In this document: positions 1-8,422 of the stretch, in pieces
Position numbering within the stretch: position 1 is the stretch's first letter
How the letters are laid out: each line of letters opens with the position of its first letter
Source: an uncultured Slackia sp.
GTDB taxonomy: Bacteria; Actinomycetota; Coriobacteriia; Coriobacteriales; Eggerthellaceae
Direction: 5' to 3'
DNA length: 64,000 nucleotides
Assembly (NCBI RefSeq): GCF_934630525.1
Contig: NZ_CAKTVX010000007.1
Location: 1 to 64,000 of the forward strand
Position numbers and translations under genes: made by a program
The notes under the pieces: generated by a model
The model's input: the letters and a program-made list of their open reading frames with translations, nothing else
Databases searched by the model: none
Told to the model about the DNA's origin: nothing

Positions 1-85
1 GTGCCGTCGTGCCGTCGTGCCGTCGTGCCGTCGTGCCGTCGTGCCGTCGTGCCGTCGTGCCGTCGTGCCGTCGTGCCGTCGTGCC
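1..85. repeat. 8-bp tandem repeat (GTGCCGTC)n, cut by window edge
   Basis: About 10.6 uninterrupted copies of the 8-mer GTGCCGTC run from the first base to position 85, then stop cleanly. The array is truncated by the window's left edge, so its true length is unknown. It lies about 107 bases before the rseP start. Because 8 is not a multiple of 3, any frame through it gives an artificial repeated peptide, so I do not call the open frame 1-207 a gene. Confidence 0.9.
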
Positions 86-191
86 TGGCGTTCTTCTGTT
101 CGTTTCGCGACAGCGTGGCAACACATTGCTCGCACGCGTCTGAACTTGGCATAATCGCATACGGAATATCCGGCCGAACGAAAGGCCATGC

Positions 192-1265
192 ATGGACGTC
201 GTCTTGATGGTTCTCTACATCGTCATAGTGCTTTCGGTGCTCGTTTTCATTCACGAAGGCGGCCACTTCCTCGCGGCGCGCGCTTTCGGCGTGCGCGTGA
301 CCGAATTCATGCTGGGCTTGCCGGGCCCGAACATTGGTTTCACCTGGCGCGGCACGAAATTCGGCGTTACGGCGGTTCCCCTTGGCGGGTATGCGAAGGT
401 GTGTGGCATGGAGCCGGGCCCCGAAGACCCGCATCTCGAAGACGCGCTCGCATTCGCCTACGCTAACGGCACGGTGTACGCCGACGATGTCGCTGAGAAA
501 ATGGGCATCACGCTCGACGAGGCGATCGAGGCGCTCTATGTGCTTGAGGAATGGGGCTGCCTTGTTGGTCCGAAGAAAACCGACGAGCACAACGTGTTCC
601 GCACGCGCGCCTTCAAGGATAAGCGCAAAGGAATCGACCTGGTCGAGGGCTCGCCCCGCCTGTTCGATGACGCGCATGAGCTCTACCTGGCCGAACGCGC
701 GCAAACCTACCGCGCGCAGCCGTTCTGGAAGCGCTGCATCATTCTGCTTGCGGGCATTTTCATGAATCTGCTGTTCGCGATTGTGGCGTTTGTGCTCATC
801 TATTCGGTGTTTGGCATCGATATGGTGAACGAGGCGGGCGAAGTGGTGCGCCATGTGAATGTCGACGTGGGAACCGCCATAAGCGCTGGGTTCAACTACA
901 TCGGCATGGTGGCAGTTGCTGTGGCAGGGCTGTTCAACCCGCAAACCGCGGCTGACACCGTGTCGAACTCGACGAGCGTCATGGGCATGGCGGTGCTTTC
1001 GAAACAATATGCCGATGCGGGCCCGTTGGAGTTCCTGTTCTTCATGTCGATGATTTCGGTGTCGCTCGGCATCATGAATTTGCTGCCCATCCCGCCGCTC
1101 GATGGCGGCCGTTTCGTGATCGAGATTTTCCAGAAGCTCACGAAACGCCAGGTGGGGTATAAAGCCATGAATATCATGACCATGACGGGCATGGCGCTGT
1201 TCATAGGGTTCTTCATACTCATGCTCAATCAGGACATTCAGCGGTTTATCTTCGGGAATTGGTAG
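192..1265 (+). CDS. rseP: RseP-like M50 site-2 protease lacking a PDZ domain
   Basis: Membrane-embedded zinc metalloprotease (family M50) that cleaves transmembrane segments, typically of anti-sigma factors. The 357-residue protein has the zinc motif HEGGH at residues 21-25 in TM1, and the second zinc-ligand motif LDGGR at about 303-307 after NLLPIPP. The central AGP-N motif appears as AGIFMN (187-192). Two departures from the family are visible. A cytoplasmic insertion of roughly 110 residues (about 70-180, with a winged-helix-like stretch) lies between GGYAK and TM2. The PDZ domain normally between TM2 and TM3 is missing, leaving only about 15 residues. The start is set by AAAGG at 181-185. 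In related genomes dxr and ispG usually flank this gene; here apbE interrupts on the opposite strand. Confidence 0.88.
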   Translation: MDVVLMVLYIVIVLSVLVFIHEGGHFLAARAFGVRVTEFMLGLPGPNIGFTWRGTKFGVTAVPLGGYAKVCGMEPGPEDPHLEDALAFAYANGTVYADDVAEKMGITLDEAIEALYVLEEWGCLVGPKKTDEHNVFRTRAFKDKRKGIDLVEGSPRLFDDAHELYLAERAQTYRAQPFWKRCIILLAGIFMNLLFAIVAFVLIYSVFGIDMVNEAGEVVRHVNVDVGTAISAGFNYIGMVAVAVAGLFNPQTAADTVSNSTSVMGMAVLSKQYADAGPLEFLFFMSMISVSLGIMNLLPIPPLDGGRFVIEIFQKLTKRQVGYKAMNIMTMTGMALFIGFFILMLNQDIQRFIFGNW

Positions 1266-1318
1266 AACGGTCGAATTCGAGAAGGGCGCATTTCTGGCGC
1301 GAATAAAGAACCGAATTG

Positions 1319-1349
1319 ACGGACTCGCGATCGCGCGGGTCCGTTTTTT
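1319..1349 (+). terminator. Rho-independent terminator after rseP
   Basis: An 11-bp stem (ACGGACTCGCG at 1319-1329 with CGCGGGTCCGT at 1334-1344, one T-G wobble) is followed by a run of six T. It separates rseP from the convergent apbE. Confidence 0.85.
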
Positions 1350-1363
1350 AGCGTGCGAATCTG

Positions 1364-2299
1364 CTATCTCTCGCTGTTCAGCAGGCGGAATGGAACGCGG
1401 TCGCCTATGCCTGGCGTGGCGAATACGCGGCCTTGCGCATCAACGAGCACGATATCGATTTCGGGATGCTGCGCGGCGAATTGCAGCGCAGCATCGGCGC
1501 CCATCAAAATGAGCGAGGTCGAGTAGCCGTCGCCTTCAAGCGACGTGCGCGAGACGACCGTGGCGCTTACCACGTCGCTTTCCGCGGGGAATCCCGTGCG
1601 GGGGTCGATGATGTGGTGATACGCTTTGCCGTCGCTTGTGAACGCGCGTTCGTACACGCCGCTCGTGACTACTGAGCCCGATGCCACGCCCACCGCCGCG
1701 AACATTGCCGTCACGGGAATGCCGTGCGAGGCGATCGGCTGGCGCAGGCCCACCTGCCATGGCGTGCCGTCGGGACGCCCGCCCATGACGGCCACGTTGC
1801 CGCCCAGGTTCACGATGGCGTGTTCGACGCCGTGGCGCGCAAGCACGTCGAGCACGCCATCGGCGATGTATCCCTTTGCGATGCCGCCGAGCTCGAGGCA
1901 TGCCTCGGGGTCGGCGAGCTGCACGGTTGAGCCGTTGACGTGCACGCCTCGCCAGTTCACGTGCGAAAGGGCGGCGCGCACGTCGCCCTCGGCGGGGATG
2001 GTGCCATTCTTGAAATTCCACAGGCGCGTGACCGATCCCATCGTGATGTCGAACAGGCCGCCCGACGCTTCGCAGTAGTCGAGCGATGTTTCGATGAACT
2101 GGGCCAATTCGGGGTCGACATCGACCGGTGCGCCATGGGCGTTGTTGATGCGGAAGAGCTGCGATTGCTCATCGAAGCGCGAGAACAGCTTTTCGTAGCG
2201 AAGGCATGCCGCCTTCACGGCCGCCATGGCGTCGGCGTCGAGTGCGGGCGCTGTGACGGTGTTCACGGTATCGAACAGGAAGAACTCTTCGGTTTGCAT
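1364..2299 (-). CDS. apbE: FAD:protein FMN transferase (ApbE family)
   Basis: A 311-residue ApbE-family enzyme that transfers FMN from FAD to Thr/Ser of target proteins such as Rnf/Nqr subunits or flavin-dependent reductases. Family hallmarks are visible: SGGLFDITMG, LGGIAKGYIADGV, IVNLGGNVAVMGG, and the late HHIIDPRTGFPAESDVVSATVVS segment that carries the metal-binding region. The ATG at 2299 is chosen because AGGAAGGAA lies just upstream; the frame is open for 32 more codons, but those have an unrelated Arg-rich composition. No signal peptide is evident. It is monocistronic and convergent with rseP. The window holds several FAD-dependent extracytoplasmic reductases that could be clients, but that link is inference. 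Confidence 0.92.
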   Translation of the reverse strand: MQTEEFFLFDTVNTVTAPALDADAMAAVKAACLRYEKLFSRFDEQSQLFRINNAHGAPVDVDPELAQFIETSLDYCEASGGLFDITMGSVTRLWNFKNGTIPAEGDVRAALSHVNWRGVHVNGSTVQLADPEACLELGGIAKGYIADGVLDVLARHGVEHAIVNLGGNVAVMGGRPDGTPWQVGLRQPIASHGIPVTAMFAAVGVASGSVVTSGVYERAFTSDGKAYHHIIDPRTGFPAESDVVSATVVSRTSLEGDGYSTSLILMGADAALQFAAQHPEIDIVLVDAQGRVFATPGIGDRVPFRLLNSER

Positions 2300-2829
2300 G
2301 GGCGTGTTCCTTCCTGTTCGCGGGCGCGGGTTCTTTCGCGTTGTGATTCGCACGTACCCCACTATACCCGCACGGCGCGCGTGTGCAGCGGGCATTTGCG
2401 AAAGATGGATGGTGGAATGGATTCGCGCAAACGGAATGGACCAATTTGCCTATGAGTTATGCCGCGTCTGTCATTCGACGCGCTTTGATGCGATGGAATT
2501 TCGTGCTCGTTGGCTATGGCTTTCGGTAGGCATGACGAGGATGCTTTGTCGATGGGGCGCAGCTTGCGAAATGTATGGGCTTCACGGCTTCGGCTCAGGT
2601 CGGCGTCTTGTTCTATAAAAAAATGCGGGGTTTCATATGGGCGTGCCGCATTGTGGAATGCGAGGGCTTCATCGCTTGTCACATCGGTGCCGCTTCAAAA
2701 GCCGCTCTGTCTCCTTTGCCGCTCGTGTCGCATCTCGCATGGCGAAACTGCGCTGTTGGGCTTTGTTGGTTCCCGCTGGGCTCTTTTGGGCGTAAAATTA
2801 AACAGTTATGCCCGACCAAAAGGGGAAAT
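2300..2829. other. 530-bp intergenic region between apbE and ispG
   Basis: No credible gene. Short open frames here lack ribosome binding sites and have no recognisable content. A 7-bp inverted repeat, AATGCGG (2622-2628) with CCGCATT (2646-2652), and an AT-rich GTAAAATTAAA just before ispG are the only structure I see. Promoters for apbE and ispG must lie in this stretch. Confidence 0.5.
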
Positions 2830-3948
2830 ATGCAAGCTTGTGAAACGAATATGCCTGCTGCCGCCGAATCGCCCAGCGTCGCCAGCCCGCTGCGTCCGAA
2901 TCAGCGCACGCGCCGCGTGAGCGTGGGCGGAGTGCCCATGGGCGGCGGCTCACCATGCGTCGTGCAGTCGATGCTCAATGCTCCCGCCGACGATGTGGAA
3001 GCGAACCTGCGTCAAATCCGCGCGCTTGAGGCGGCTGGCTGCGAAGTGGTACGCATGGCCATTCCCCGTCGCGCCTACCTGGACCAATTCGCCGAGGTGT
3101 GCGCGAAAAGCCCCTTGCCAGTGGTCGCCGACGTGCATTTCGACGCGGGCATCGCTATCGAGGCGGCCCGTCGCGGCGCGGCGAAGCTTCGCATTAACCC
3201 AGGCAATATTGGCGGCTGGGAAAAGACCGACGAAGTCATCGAAGCCGCTCGCGCCGCGCACATTCCCATTCGCGTTGGCGTGAACGCCGGCTCGCTCGAC
3301 GACGCGCTGAAGGCCCGCGCCGACCTCACGCTCCCCGAGAAGCTTGCCGCATCGGCCGTCGAATACGTGCGCCACTTCGAGCAGCGCGACTTCGGCGACG
3401 TCGTGGTTTCGGCCAAGGCGCACGACGTGCAGGCGACCATTGCCACCTACCGCGCGCTCGCGCAGGAAATTCCGCAGGTGCCGCTGCATATCGGCATCAC
3501 CGAGGCTGGCACGCTCATGCAGGGCGTCATTAAATCGGCTTGCGGCTTGGGCATTCTTCTGAACGAAGGCATCGGCGACACCATGCGCATTTCGCTCACC
3601 GACGAGCCCACCGAAGAAGTGCGCGCGTGCTGGATGCTGCTCGCCGCGCTCGATTTGCGCCGCCGCGGCCCCGAAATCATCAGCTGCCCTACGTGCGGCC
3701 GCTGCCAGGTGAACCTCATCGACCTCGCGAAGAAGGTCGACGAACGCCTCGCGAACCGCGTCGAGCCGGTGAAGGTCGCCGTTATGGGCTGCGTTGTGAA
3801 CGGTCCGGGCGAAGCCGCCGACGCCGACCTTGGCGTGGCGTGCGGCGCGGGCTCGGGCGTCGTGTTCAAACGCGGCGAGGTCTTGCGCAAAGTGCCCGAG
3901 GCCGATATCGTAGACGCGCTGATGGAAGAGCTCGAAAAGCTGGCCTAA
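2830..3948 (+). CDS. ispG: 4-hydroxy-3-methylbut-2-enyl diphosphate synthase
   Basis: IspG (GcpE) of the non-mevalonate isoprenoid pathway reduces MEcPP to HMBPP using a [4Fe-4S] cluster. The 372-residue protein has the short bacterial layout: a TIM barrel (VADVHFDAGIA, KLRINPGNIG, RVGVNAGSL) then the cluster domain. Cluster ligands are C286, C289 and C321, with E328 in GCVVNGPGE. The ATG at 2830 follows AGGGGAAAT at 2821-2829; the frame is open upstream to 2575, but that extension is not family-like. The proS gene follows 169 bp downstream on the same strand with no obvious terminator between them. Confidence 0.96.
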   Translation: MQACETNMPAAAESPSVASPLRPNQRTRRVSVGGVPMGGGSPCVVQSMLNAPADDVEANLRQIRALEAAGCEVVRMAIPRRAYLDQFAEVCAKSPLPVVADVHFDAGIAIEAARRGAAKLRINPGNIGGWEKTDEVIEAARAAHIPIRVGVNAGSLDDALKARADLTLPEKLAASAVEYVRHFEQRDFGDVVVSAKAHDVQATIATYRALAQEIPQVPLHIGITEAGTLMQGVIKSACGLGILLNEGIGDTMRISLTDEPTEEVRACWMLLAALDLRRRGPEIISCPTCGRCQVNLIDLAKKVDERLANRVEPVKVAVMGCVVNGPGEAADADLGVACGAGSGVVFKRGEVLRKVPEADIVDALMEELEKLA

Positions 3949-4117
3949 TCGCTCGCGCCGGTGCTCGATGCGCCGCCCTTCGCAACATCGCCCGCGGCGT
4001 TGCGGCACCGGATCGACCGCATCGCTTTCCGCGCCGCAACCGCGCGGGGCGCTCCATCGAAACCGTAACCACGCGTTCAATTTCCGCATTGGAACCAACA
4101 TAGAAAAGGAACCATCC

Positions 4118-5836
4118 ATGGCAAACATTCGCAAACAACCCGTTTTGCGCATGAGCGACATCTACGCTCCCACGTTGAAGGAAGACCCCTCCGACGCCGA
4201 TATCGAATCGGCGAAGCTGCTCGTTCGTGCGGGCATGATTCGCAAGGAAGCCGCCGGCCTGTACACCTTCCTGCCGCTCGGCATGCGCGTCATTAGCAAA
4301 ATCGAGACGATCGTGCGCGAGGAAATGGACTCCCACGGTGGCCAGGAAATTCTTATGCCGTTCGTGCAGCCCGCTGAGCTGTGGCATCGTTCGGGCCGCT
4401 GGGACGTCTACGGCCCCGAGCTTCTGCGCGTGACCGACCGCCACGACAACGAATTCTGCCTTGGCCCCACGCACGAGGAAATCGTGACCGACCTCGTGAA
4501 TAACGAGCTCCGCAGCTATAAAGACCTGCCGAAGAACCTCTACCAAATCCAGGTGAAGTTCCGCGACGAGCGTCGCCCGCGCTTCGCGCTCATGCGTGGC
4601 CGCGAGTTCATCATGAAGGATGCCTACAGCTTCGATGCCGACGAGGCGGGCTTGGACGCAAGCTATGCCCGCATGCGCGAGGCCTACATCAACATGTTCG
4701 ATCGCATGGGCTTCGATTACCGCGTGGTCGTGGCCGACTCGGGTCAAATCGGCGGCAACGCTTCCGAGGAATACATGGTGCTTGCCGACACGGGCGAAGC
4801 TGAAATCGCGAGCTGCACCTGCGGTTATGCGGCCGACACCGAAGCCGCCCAGGCAACGCCGCACCCCGTGGCGTACGCGGCCGACGCGCTCACGAAGCTC
4901 GAGACTCCGGGCGTGCACACCATCGAGGAGCTCGCTGCATTTTTGGGTACCACCGAAAACGCCTGCGTGAAGGCACTTTCCTGCAAAGCTGCCGACGGCA
5001 CGCTGTGGGTACTGTTCGTCCCTGGCGACTACGAGGTGAACGAAGTGGCCGTCGAGCACCTGCTCGGCGAGTTCACGCCGCTTTCCGACGCTGAAATGAA
5101 GGACGCGGGCCTCGTGAAGGGTTCCATGGGCCCGGTCGGCCTGCCCGAGGGCGTAAAAATCGCCGCCGACGAAAGCTTGCGCAGCATCGAGCGCTGGCTC
5201 GTGGGCGCAAATGTCGACGGCTTCCACTTTGCGGGCGCCAAACAGGGCGAAGACTTTACGGTGGATGCTTGGGAGCACCTGTGCATGGTAAAGGAAGGCG
5301 ACGCCTGCCCGAAGTGCGGCAAGCCCCTTTCCATCGCGCGCGGCATCGAAGCCGGTCAGATTTTCAAGCTCGGCACGAAGTACTCCGAGGCCATGGGCGT
5401 CACGTTCATGGACGAAGATGGCGTCGAGAAGCCGTTCGTCATGGGCTGCTACGGCGTGGGCGTGTCGCGCTGCATGGCGGCCGCCGTTGAGCAGAGCCAC
5501 GACGAGAACGGCATTGTGTGGCCCGTGGGCATCGCTCCGGCGCACGTGTGCGTGATTCCGCTTTCCGGCAAGCCCGACGAGGTGACCGAGGCAGCTGCAA
5601 AAATCGCCGACGAGCTCGCTTGCGCCGGTTGGGAAGTGGTACTTGACGACCGCGACGAGCGCGCGGGCGTGAAGTTCGCCGATGCCGACCTTATCGGCTG
5701 GCCTGTGCAGGTTGTCGTGGGCAAGCGCGGCCTGAAAGAGGGCTCTGTGGAAGTGAAGCCTCGCGCTACTGGCGAGAAGCAGTCGGTCGCCATCGACGGC
5801 GTGCTCGAAGTCGTGGAGGCTGTGCTGAACGAATAG
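4118..5836 (+). CDS. proS: Prolyl-tRNA synthetase, bacterial type
   Basis: Class II aminoacyl-tRNA synthetase charging tRNA-Pro. The 572-residue bacterial-type enzyme carries motif 2 (FRDERRPRFALMRGREFIMKD) and motif 3 (GCYGVGVSR). Between motifs 2 and 3 sits the YbaK-like insertion domain that deacylates Ala-tRNA-Pro (about residues 230-390). The C-terminal anticodon-binding domain starts near PVGIAPAHVCVIPL. The ATG at 4118 is preceded by AAAAGGA. Just before the C-terminal domain, SCTCGYAADTEAA is a Cys pair with CPKCGKP elsewhere, as often seen in bacterial ProRS inserts. A strong terminator follows. Confidence 0.96.
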   Translation: MANIRKQPVLRMSDIYAPTLKEDPSDADIESAKLLVRAGMIRKEAAGLYTFLPLGMRVISKIETIVREEMDSHGGQEILMPFVQPAELWHRSGRWDVYGPELLRVTDRHDNEFCLGPTHEEIVTDLVNNELRSYKDLPKNLYQIQVKFRDERRPRFALMRGREFIMKDAYSFDADEAGLDASYARMREAYINMFDRMGFDYRVVVADSGQIGGNASEEYMVLADTGEAEIASCTCGYAADTEAAQATPHPVAYAADALTKLETPGVHTIEELAAFLGTTENACVKALSCKAADGTLWVLFVPGDYEVNEVAVEHLLGEFTPLSDAEMKDAGLVKGSMGPVGLPEGVKIAADESLRSIERWLVGANVDGFHFAGAKQGEDFTVDAWEHLCMVKEGDACPKCGKPLSIARGIEAGQIFKLGTKYSEAMGVTFMDEDGVEKPFVMGCYGVGVSRCMAAAVEQSHDENGIVWPVGIAPAHVCVIPLSGKPDEVTEAAAKIADELACAGWEVVLDDRDERAGVKFADADLIGWPVQVVVGKRGLKEGSVEVKPRATGEKQSVAIDGVLEVVEAVLNE

Positions 5837-5865
5837 TGCGTTTCATCTAGCTTGATACGTAAGAG

Positions 5866-5902
5866 AGCCGGCTTGTAGCAAAGCGCTGCAAGCCGGCTTT
5901 TT
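5866..5902 (+). terminator. Rho-independent terminator after proS
   Basis: Ten-base perfect arms AGCCGGCTTG (5866-5875) and CAAGCCGGCT (5889-5898) are followed by TTTTT. Confidence 0.92.
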
Positions 5903-6147
5903 GGTTTGTTGCGATGGTTGCAAGCCGGATTGCCGGTTTGGCTTGAGGTGCGGCGGGCCGGCATGCGGGCGTTGCGGCGGGTTGCCTCGTCGTTTCCTGC
6001 TCGTCTTTTTTCGTTCGCGGCGCGATCGGTCTTCCGTATTCCGCATGCCCCTTCACATGGCCGCCTCATTTCCGCCATATTTCTTGGACGTTTCACCTGG
6101 GTTTCTTTGATTATCAAAGCTTTTTTCTAAAATGCTGGAAAATGCTC

Positions 6148-6175
6148 TTGCGCTTTAGTGTGCGATAGTTATACT
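6148..6175 (+). promoter_or_regulatory. Candidate sigma-A promoter for the BASS transporter
   Basis: TTGCGC (6148-6153) and TATACT (6170-6175) are separated by 16 bp and lie about 150 bp before the transporter start. The remainder of 5837-6328 shows a terminator and no credible gene. Prediction from consensus only. Confidence 0.45.
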
Positions 6176-6328
6176 AACCCATCACATGCATAGGGCATGT
6201 ACGCCGCAAGCGTGCATTGCCGAGCACTGGTAATTCGCACTACGATCGACCTTTCCGCCACGACCCGAGCGTTTCACCCCTGCTGGGAATGCGCTGCGCG
6301 GCGAAGCGTTTCGGAAAGGAAGTCGAAA

Positions 6329-7318
6329 ATGAAAACGCTTGAGAAAGTAAGTGATTTCGCAGGGAAGTACATGGCAATCATCGCTTTGGCGGTAGCGATT
6401 ATTGCCCTGATCATTCCAGGCCCCGTTCATTCCGTACTACCCACGAGCTGGGTGAATTATCTGCTTGGCATCGTTATGTTCGGCATGGGCATGACGCTCA
6501 AGCTCTCCGACTTCAAAGTCGTTTTCACCAAGCCCAAGGCTGTTATCGTCGGCATTTTCTCCCAGTTCATCATCATGCCGCTGCTTGCGTTTTTGCTTGT
6601 GACTGTTTTCCAGCTGCCCACCGAGCTCGCTGTTGGCGTCATTCTCGTTGGCTGCTGTCCGGGCGGTACGTCCTCTAACGTGATGACGTATCTGTCCAAG
6701 GGCGACGTCGCGCTTTCCGTTGGCATGACCGCTTGCACCACGATCATGGCGCCTGTCGTGACCCCAGCTCTCGTGCTGCTGCTTGCCGGCCAGTCCATTG
6801 ATGTGAGCTATGTGAGCATGCTTATGTCGATTGTCCAGGTCGTGCTCGTTCCTATCGTACTTGGCTTCATCATCAATGCCATCGCGCCGAAGGTCTCCGA
6901 GGTGTTCGGCAAGGTTCTTCCGCTCATCTCCGTCGTTGCCATTTCGCTCATCATCATGGCCGTTGTTTCTGCGAACGCCGCTAAGCTCATGACGAGCGGC
7001 CTGCTCATCATCGCGGTTGTTATGCTCCACAACGTGCTTGGCTACGCGTTCGGCTACGGCGTGGGCCGCGTGCTTGGCCTGAGCAAGGCGCAGATGCGCA
7101 CGCTTTCCATTGAGGTTGGCATGCAGAACTCCGGCCTCGCAACTTCGCTGGCCCTGACGCACTTCGCCACCATGCCGCTCGCCGCTGTGCCTGGCACCGT
7201 GTTCAGCGTGTGGCACAACATCTCAGGTGCTGTGTATGCGAACATTCTTGCTCGCACCGCCGAGAAGAAGGAGGTCGCCCCGGCCGCTGCCAACTCCAAG
7301 GTTGCCGCGAACGCGTAA
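6329..7318 (+). CDS. Bile acid:sodium symporter family (BASS) transporter
   Basis: A 329-residue inner-membrane protein with about ten TM segments. The BASS signature VGCCPGGTSSNVMTYLSKGD is intact, as is the paired crossing motif region (LSIEVGMQNSGLATSLA). Family members carry organic anions with Na+; bacterial relatives transport pantoate, bile acids or other organic acids, so the substrate is not assignable here. The ATG at 6329 follows GGAAAGGAAG; the frame is open for 44 codons upstream but without an RBS. The C-terminal tail (KKEVAPAAANSKVAANA) is low-complexity and cytoplasmic. The gene is monocistronic between a candidate promoter and a terminator. Confidence 0.92.
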   Translation: MKTLEKVSDFAGKYMAIIALAVAIIALIIPGPVHSVLPTSWVNYLLGIVMFGMGMTLKLSDFKVVFTKPKAVIVGIFSQFIIMPLLAFLLVTVFQLPTELAVGVILVGCCPGGTSSNVMTYLSKGDVALSVGMTACTTIMAPVVTPALVLLLAGQSIDVSYVSMLMSIVQVVLVPIVLGFIINAIAPKVSEVFGKVLPLISVVAISLIIMAVVSANAAKLMTSGLLIIAVVMLHNVLGYAFGYGVGRVLGLSKAQMRTLSIEVGMQNSGLATSLALTHFATMPLAAVPGTVFSVWHNISGAVYANILARTAEKKEVAPAAANSKVAANA

Positions 7319-7352
7319 GCCTCGCGAACCAATCGCATCTCATATATGCCGC

Positions 7353-7384
7353 AATGGCCAGCTCTTATGGGCTGGCCATTTTTG
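7353..7384 (+). terminator. Rho-independent terminator after BASS gene
   Basis: AATGGCCAGC (7353-7362) pairs with GCTGGCCATT (7371-7380), followed by TTT. Confidence 0.85.
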
Positions 7385-7465
7385 CGCGCGGAAGCGACGC
7401 GTCTTGCTATACTTGACGCAGCGTATTGCGACATTGCGATAAAGTGGGGAAGAGGTGCGTCGCGC

Positions 7466-8380
7466 ATGGGCATATTCGGTCCGCTTATTGTGTGCTACCT
7501 GTTCCTCGGCGGAACGGGCGGCGGTGCGCTGCTTTCGATTTCGTGCTTGGAGCTGGCAAATGCTCCGCGTATCGCCTCGCGGCGGCTGTATCTGCCGCGC
7601 GAGTTCTTCGCGCGCGCATGGGCGGCGTGCGTTGTGGTGCTCGGGCTTGCGATTGCGTGCTTGGTGGCCGACCTTGGTCGCGCCGACCGCGCGCTCGCGC
7701 TGTTCGTGTCGCCCGTGCCATCGACAATAACGGTGGGGGCGTGGTCGCTTGCGGCGGCGCTTGTGCTCGCGGTGGTTTTTGCGGCCGCGAGCCTGCTCGA
7801 TTGCGGCCGGCTGCGTGAGCGAATCGCGCTTGCGGGCGGCGTCGTGGGCGCGATTGCCGGCGTGGTCGTCATCGCGTATACGGGCGTTTTATTGAATGGG
7901 GCCGCAGCCGTGCTCGCATGGCAAACGCCGTTGCTTGTCGCCTTGTTCTCGCTTTCGGGGGCGTCGTGCGGCATCGCGCTGTGCTTGAGCTCGCTTGTGT
8001 TCGTGGAAAGCCGCGTGCCGCTCGTTTCGCCGATTTACGCGCTCGCCTGCGCCGACTCGGCGATCGTCGTGCTCGAGGCTGTGTGCCTTGCGGCGTACGT
8101 TGTGTGGCTCATGCTGTCGCCTGGCTCTCATGACGCGGCATGCGCGCTGGTGGCAGGCTCGCTGCGCTGGAAGTTTTGGCTCGCGCTCGTTGTTGCGGGG
8201 CTTGTGTTCCCGTACGTGATGGAGCGCTTCATCACGTACGGGAACAGCCGCACGCAGCTTTTATGGGTGGCGTTGTGCGTGTTCGTTGGTGGTTTGGCGC
8301 TGCGCTCGCTCATCGTCGATATTTCTGCGTTCGACGTTACGCAGGCGGCGTCGCTGGCGATGTCGCTCGTGCTTATGTAG
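7466..8380 (+). CDS. Orphan NrfD/PsrC-like membrane subunit
   Basis: A 304-residue protein of eight or nine hydrophobic segments. It begins MGIFGPLIVCYLFLGGTGGG, the glycine-rich TM1 typical of NrfD/PsrC/DmsC quinol-interacting anchors. Such proteins pass electrons between the quinone pool and a ferredoxin-like subunit. No catalytic or Fe-S subunit adjoins it; instead it heads an operon with an SPFH protein (42 bp downstream) and a GntR regulator. The ATG at 7466 follows a GGGGAAGAGG purine tract. It could serve a reductase encoded elsewhere, or belong to the branch of NrfD-like proteins that act alone. Fold assignment is good; the partner is unknown. Confidence 0.75.
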   Translation: MGIFGPLIVCYLFLGGTGGGALLSISCLELANAPRIASRRLYLPREFFARAWAACVVVLGLAIACLVADLGRADRALALFVSPVPSTITVGAWSLAAALVLAVVFAAASLLDCGRLRERIALAGGVVGAIAGVVVIAYTGVLLNGAAAVLAWQTPLLVALFSLSGASCGIALCLSSLVFVESRVPLVSPIYALACADSAIVVLEAVCLAAYVVWLMLSPGSHDAACALVAGSLRWKFWLALVVAGLVFPYVMERFITYGNSRTQLLWVALCVFVGGLALRSLIVDISAFDVTQAASLAMSLVLM

Positions 8381-8422
8381 AAAACGCGCGGCGTCCGCCG
8401 CGTATGGAGAAGGGGAGCGCAT

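Noticed and set aside
1..207. Open frame through the 8-bp repeat
   Set aside because: Its peptide is only the translation of the repeat plus the rseP leader; no RBS and an overlap with rseP in another frame.
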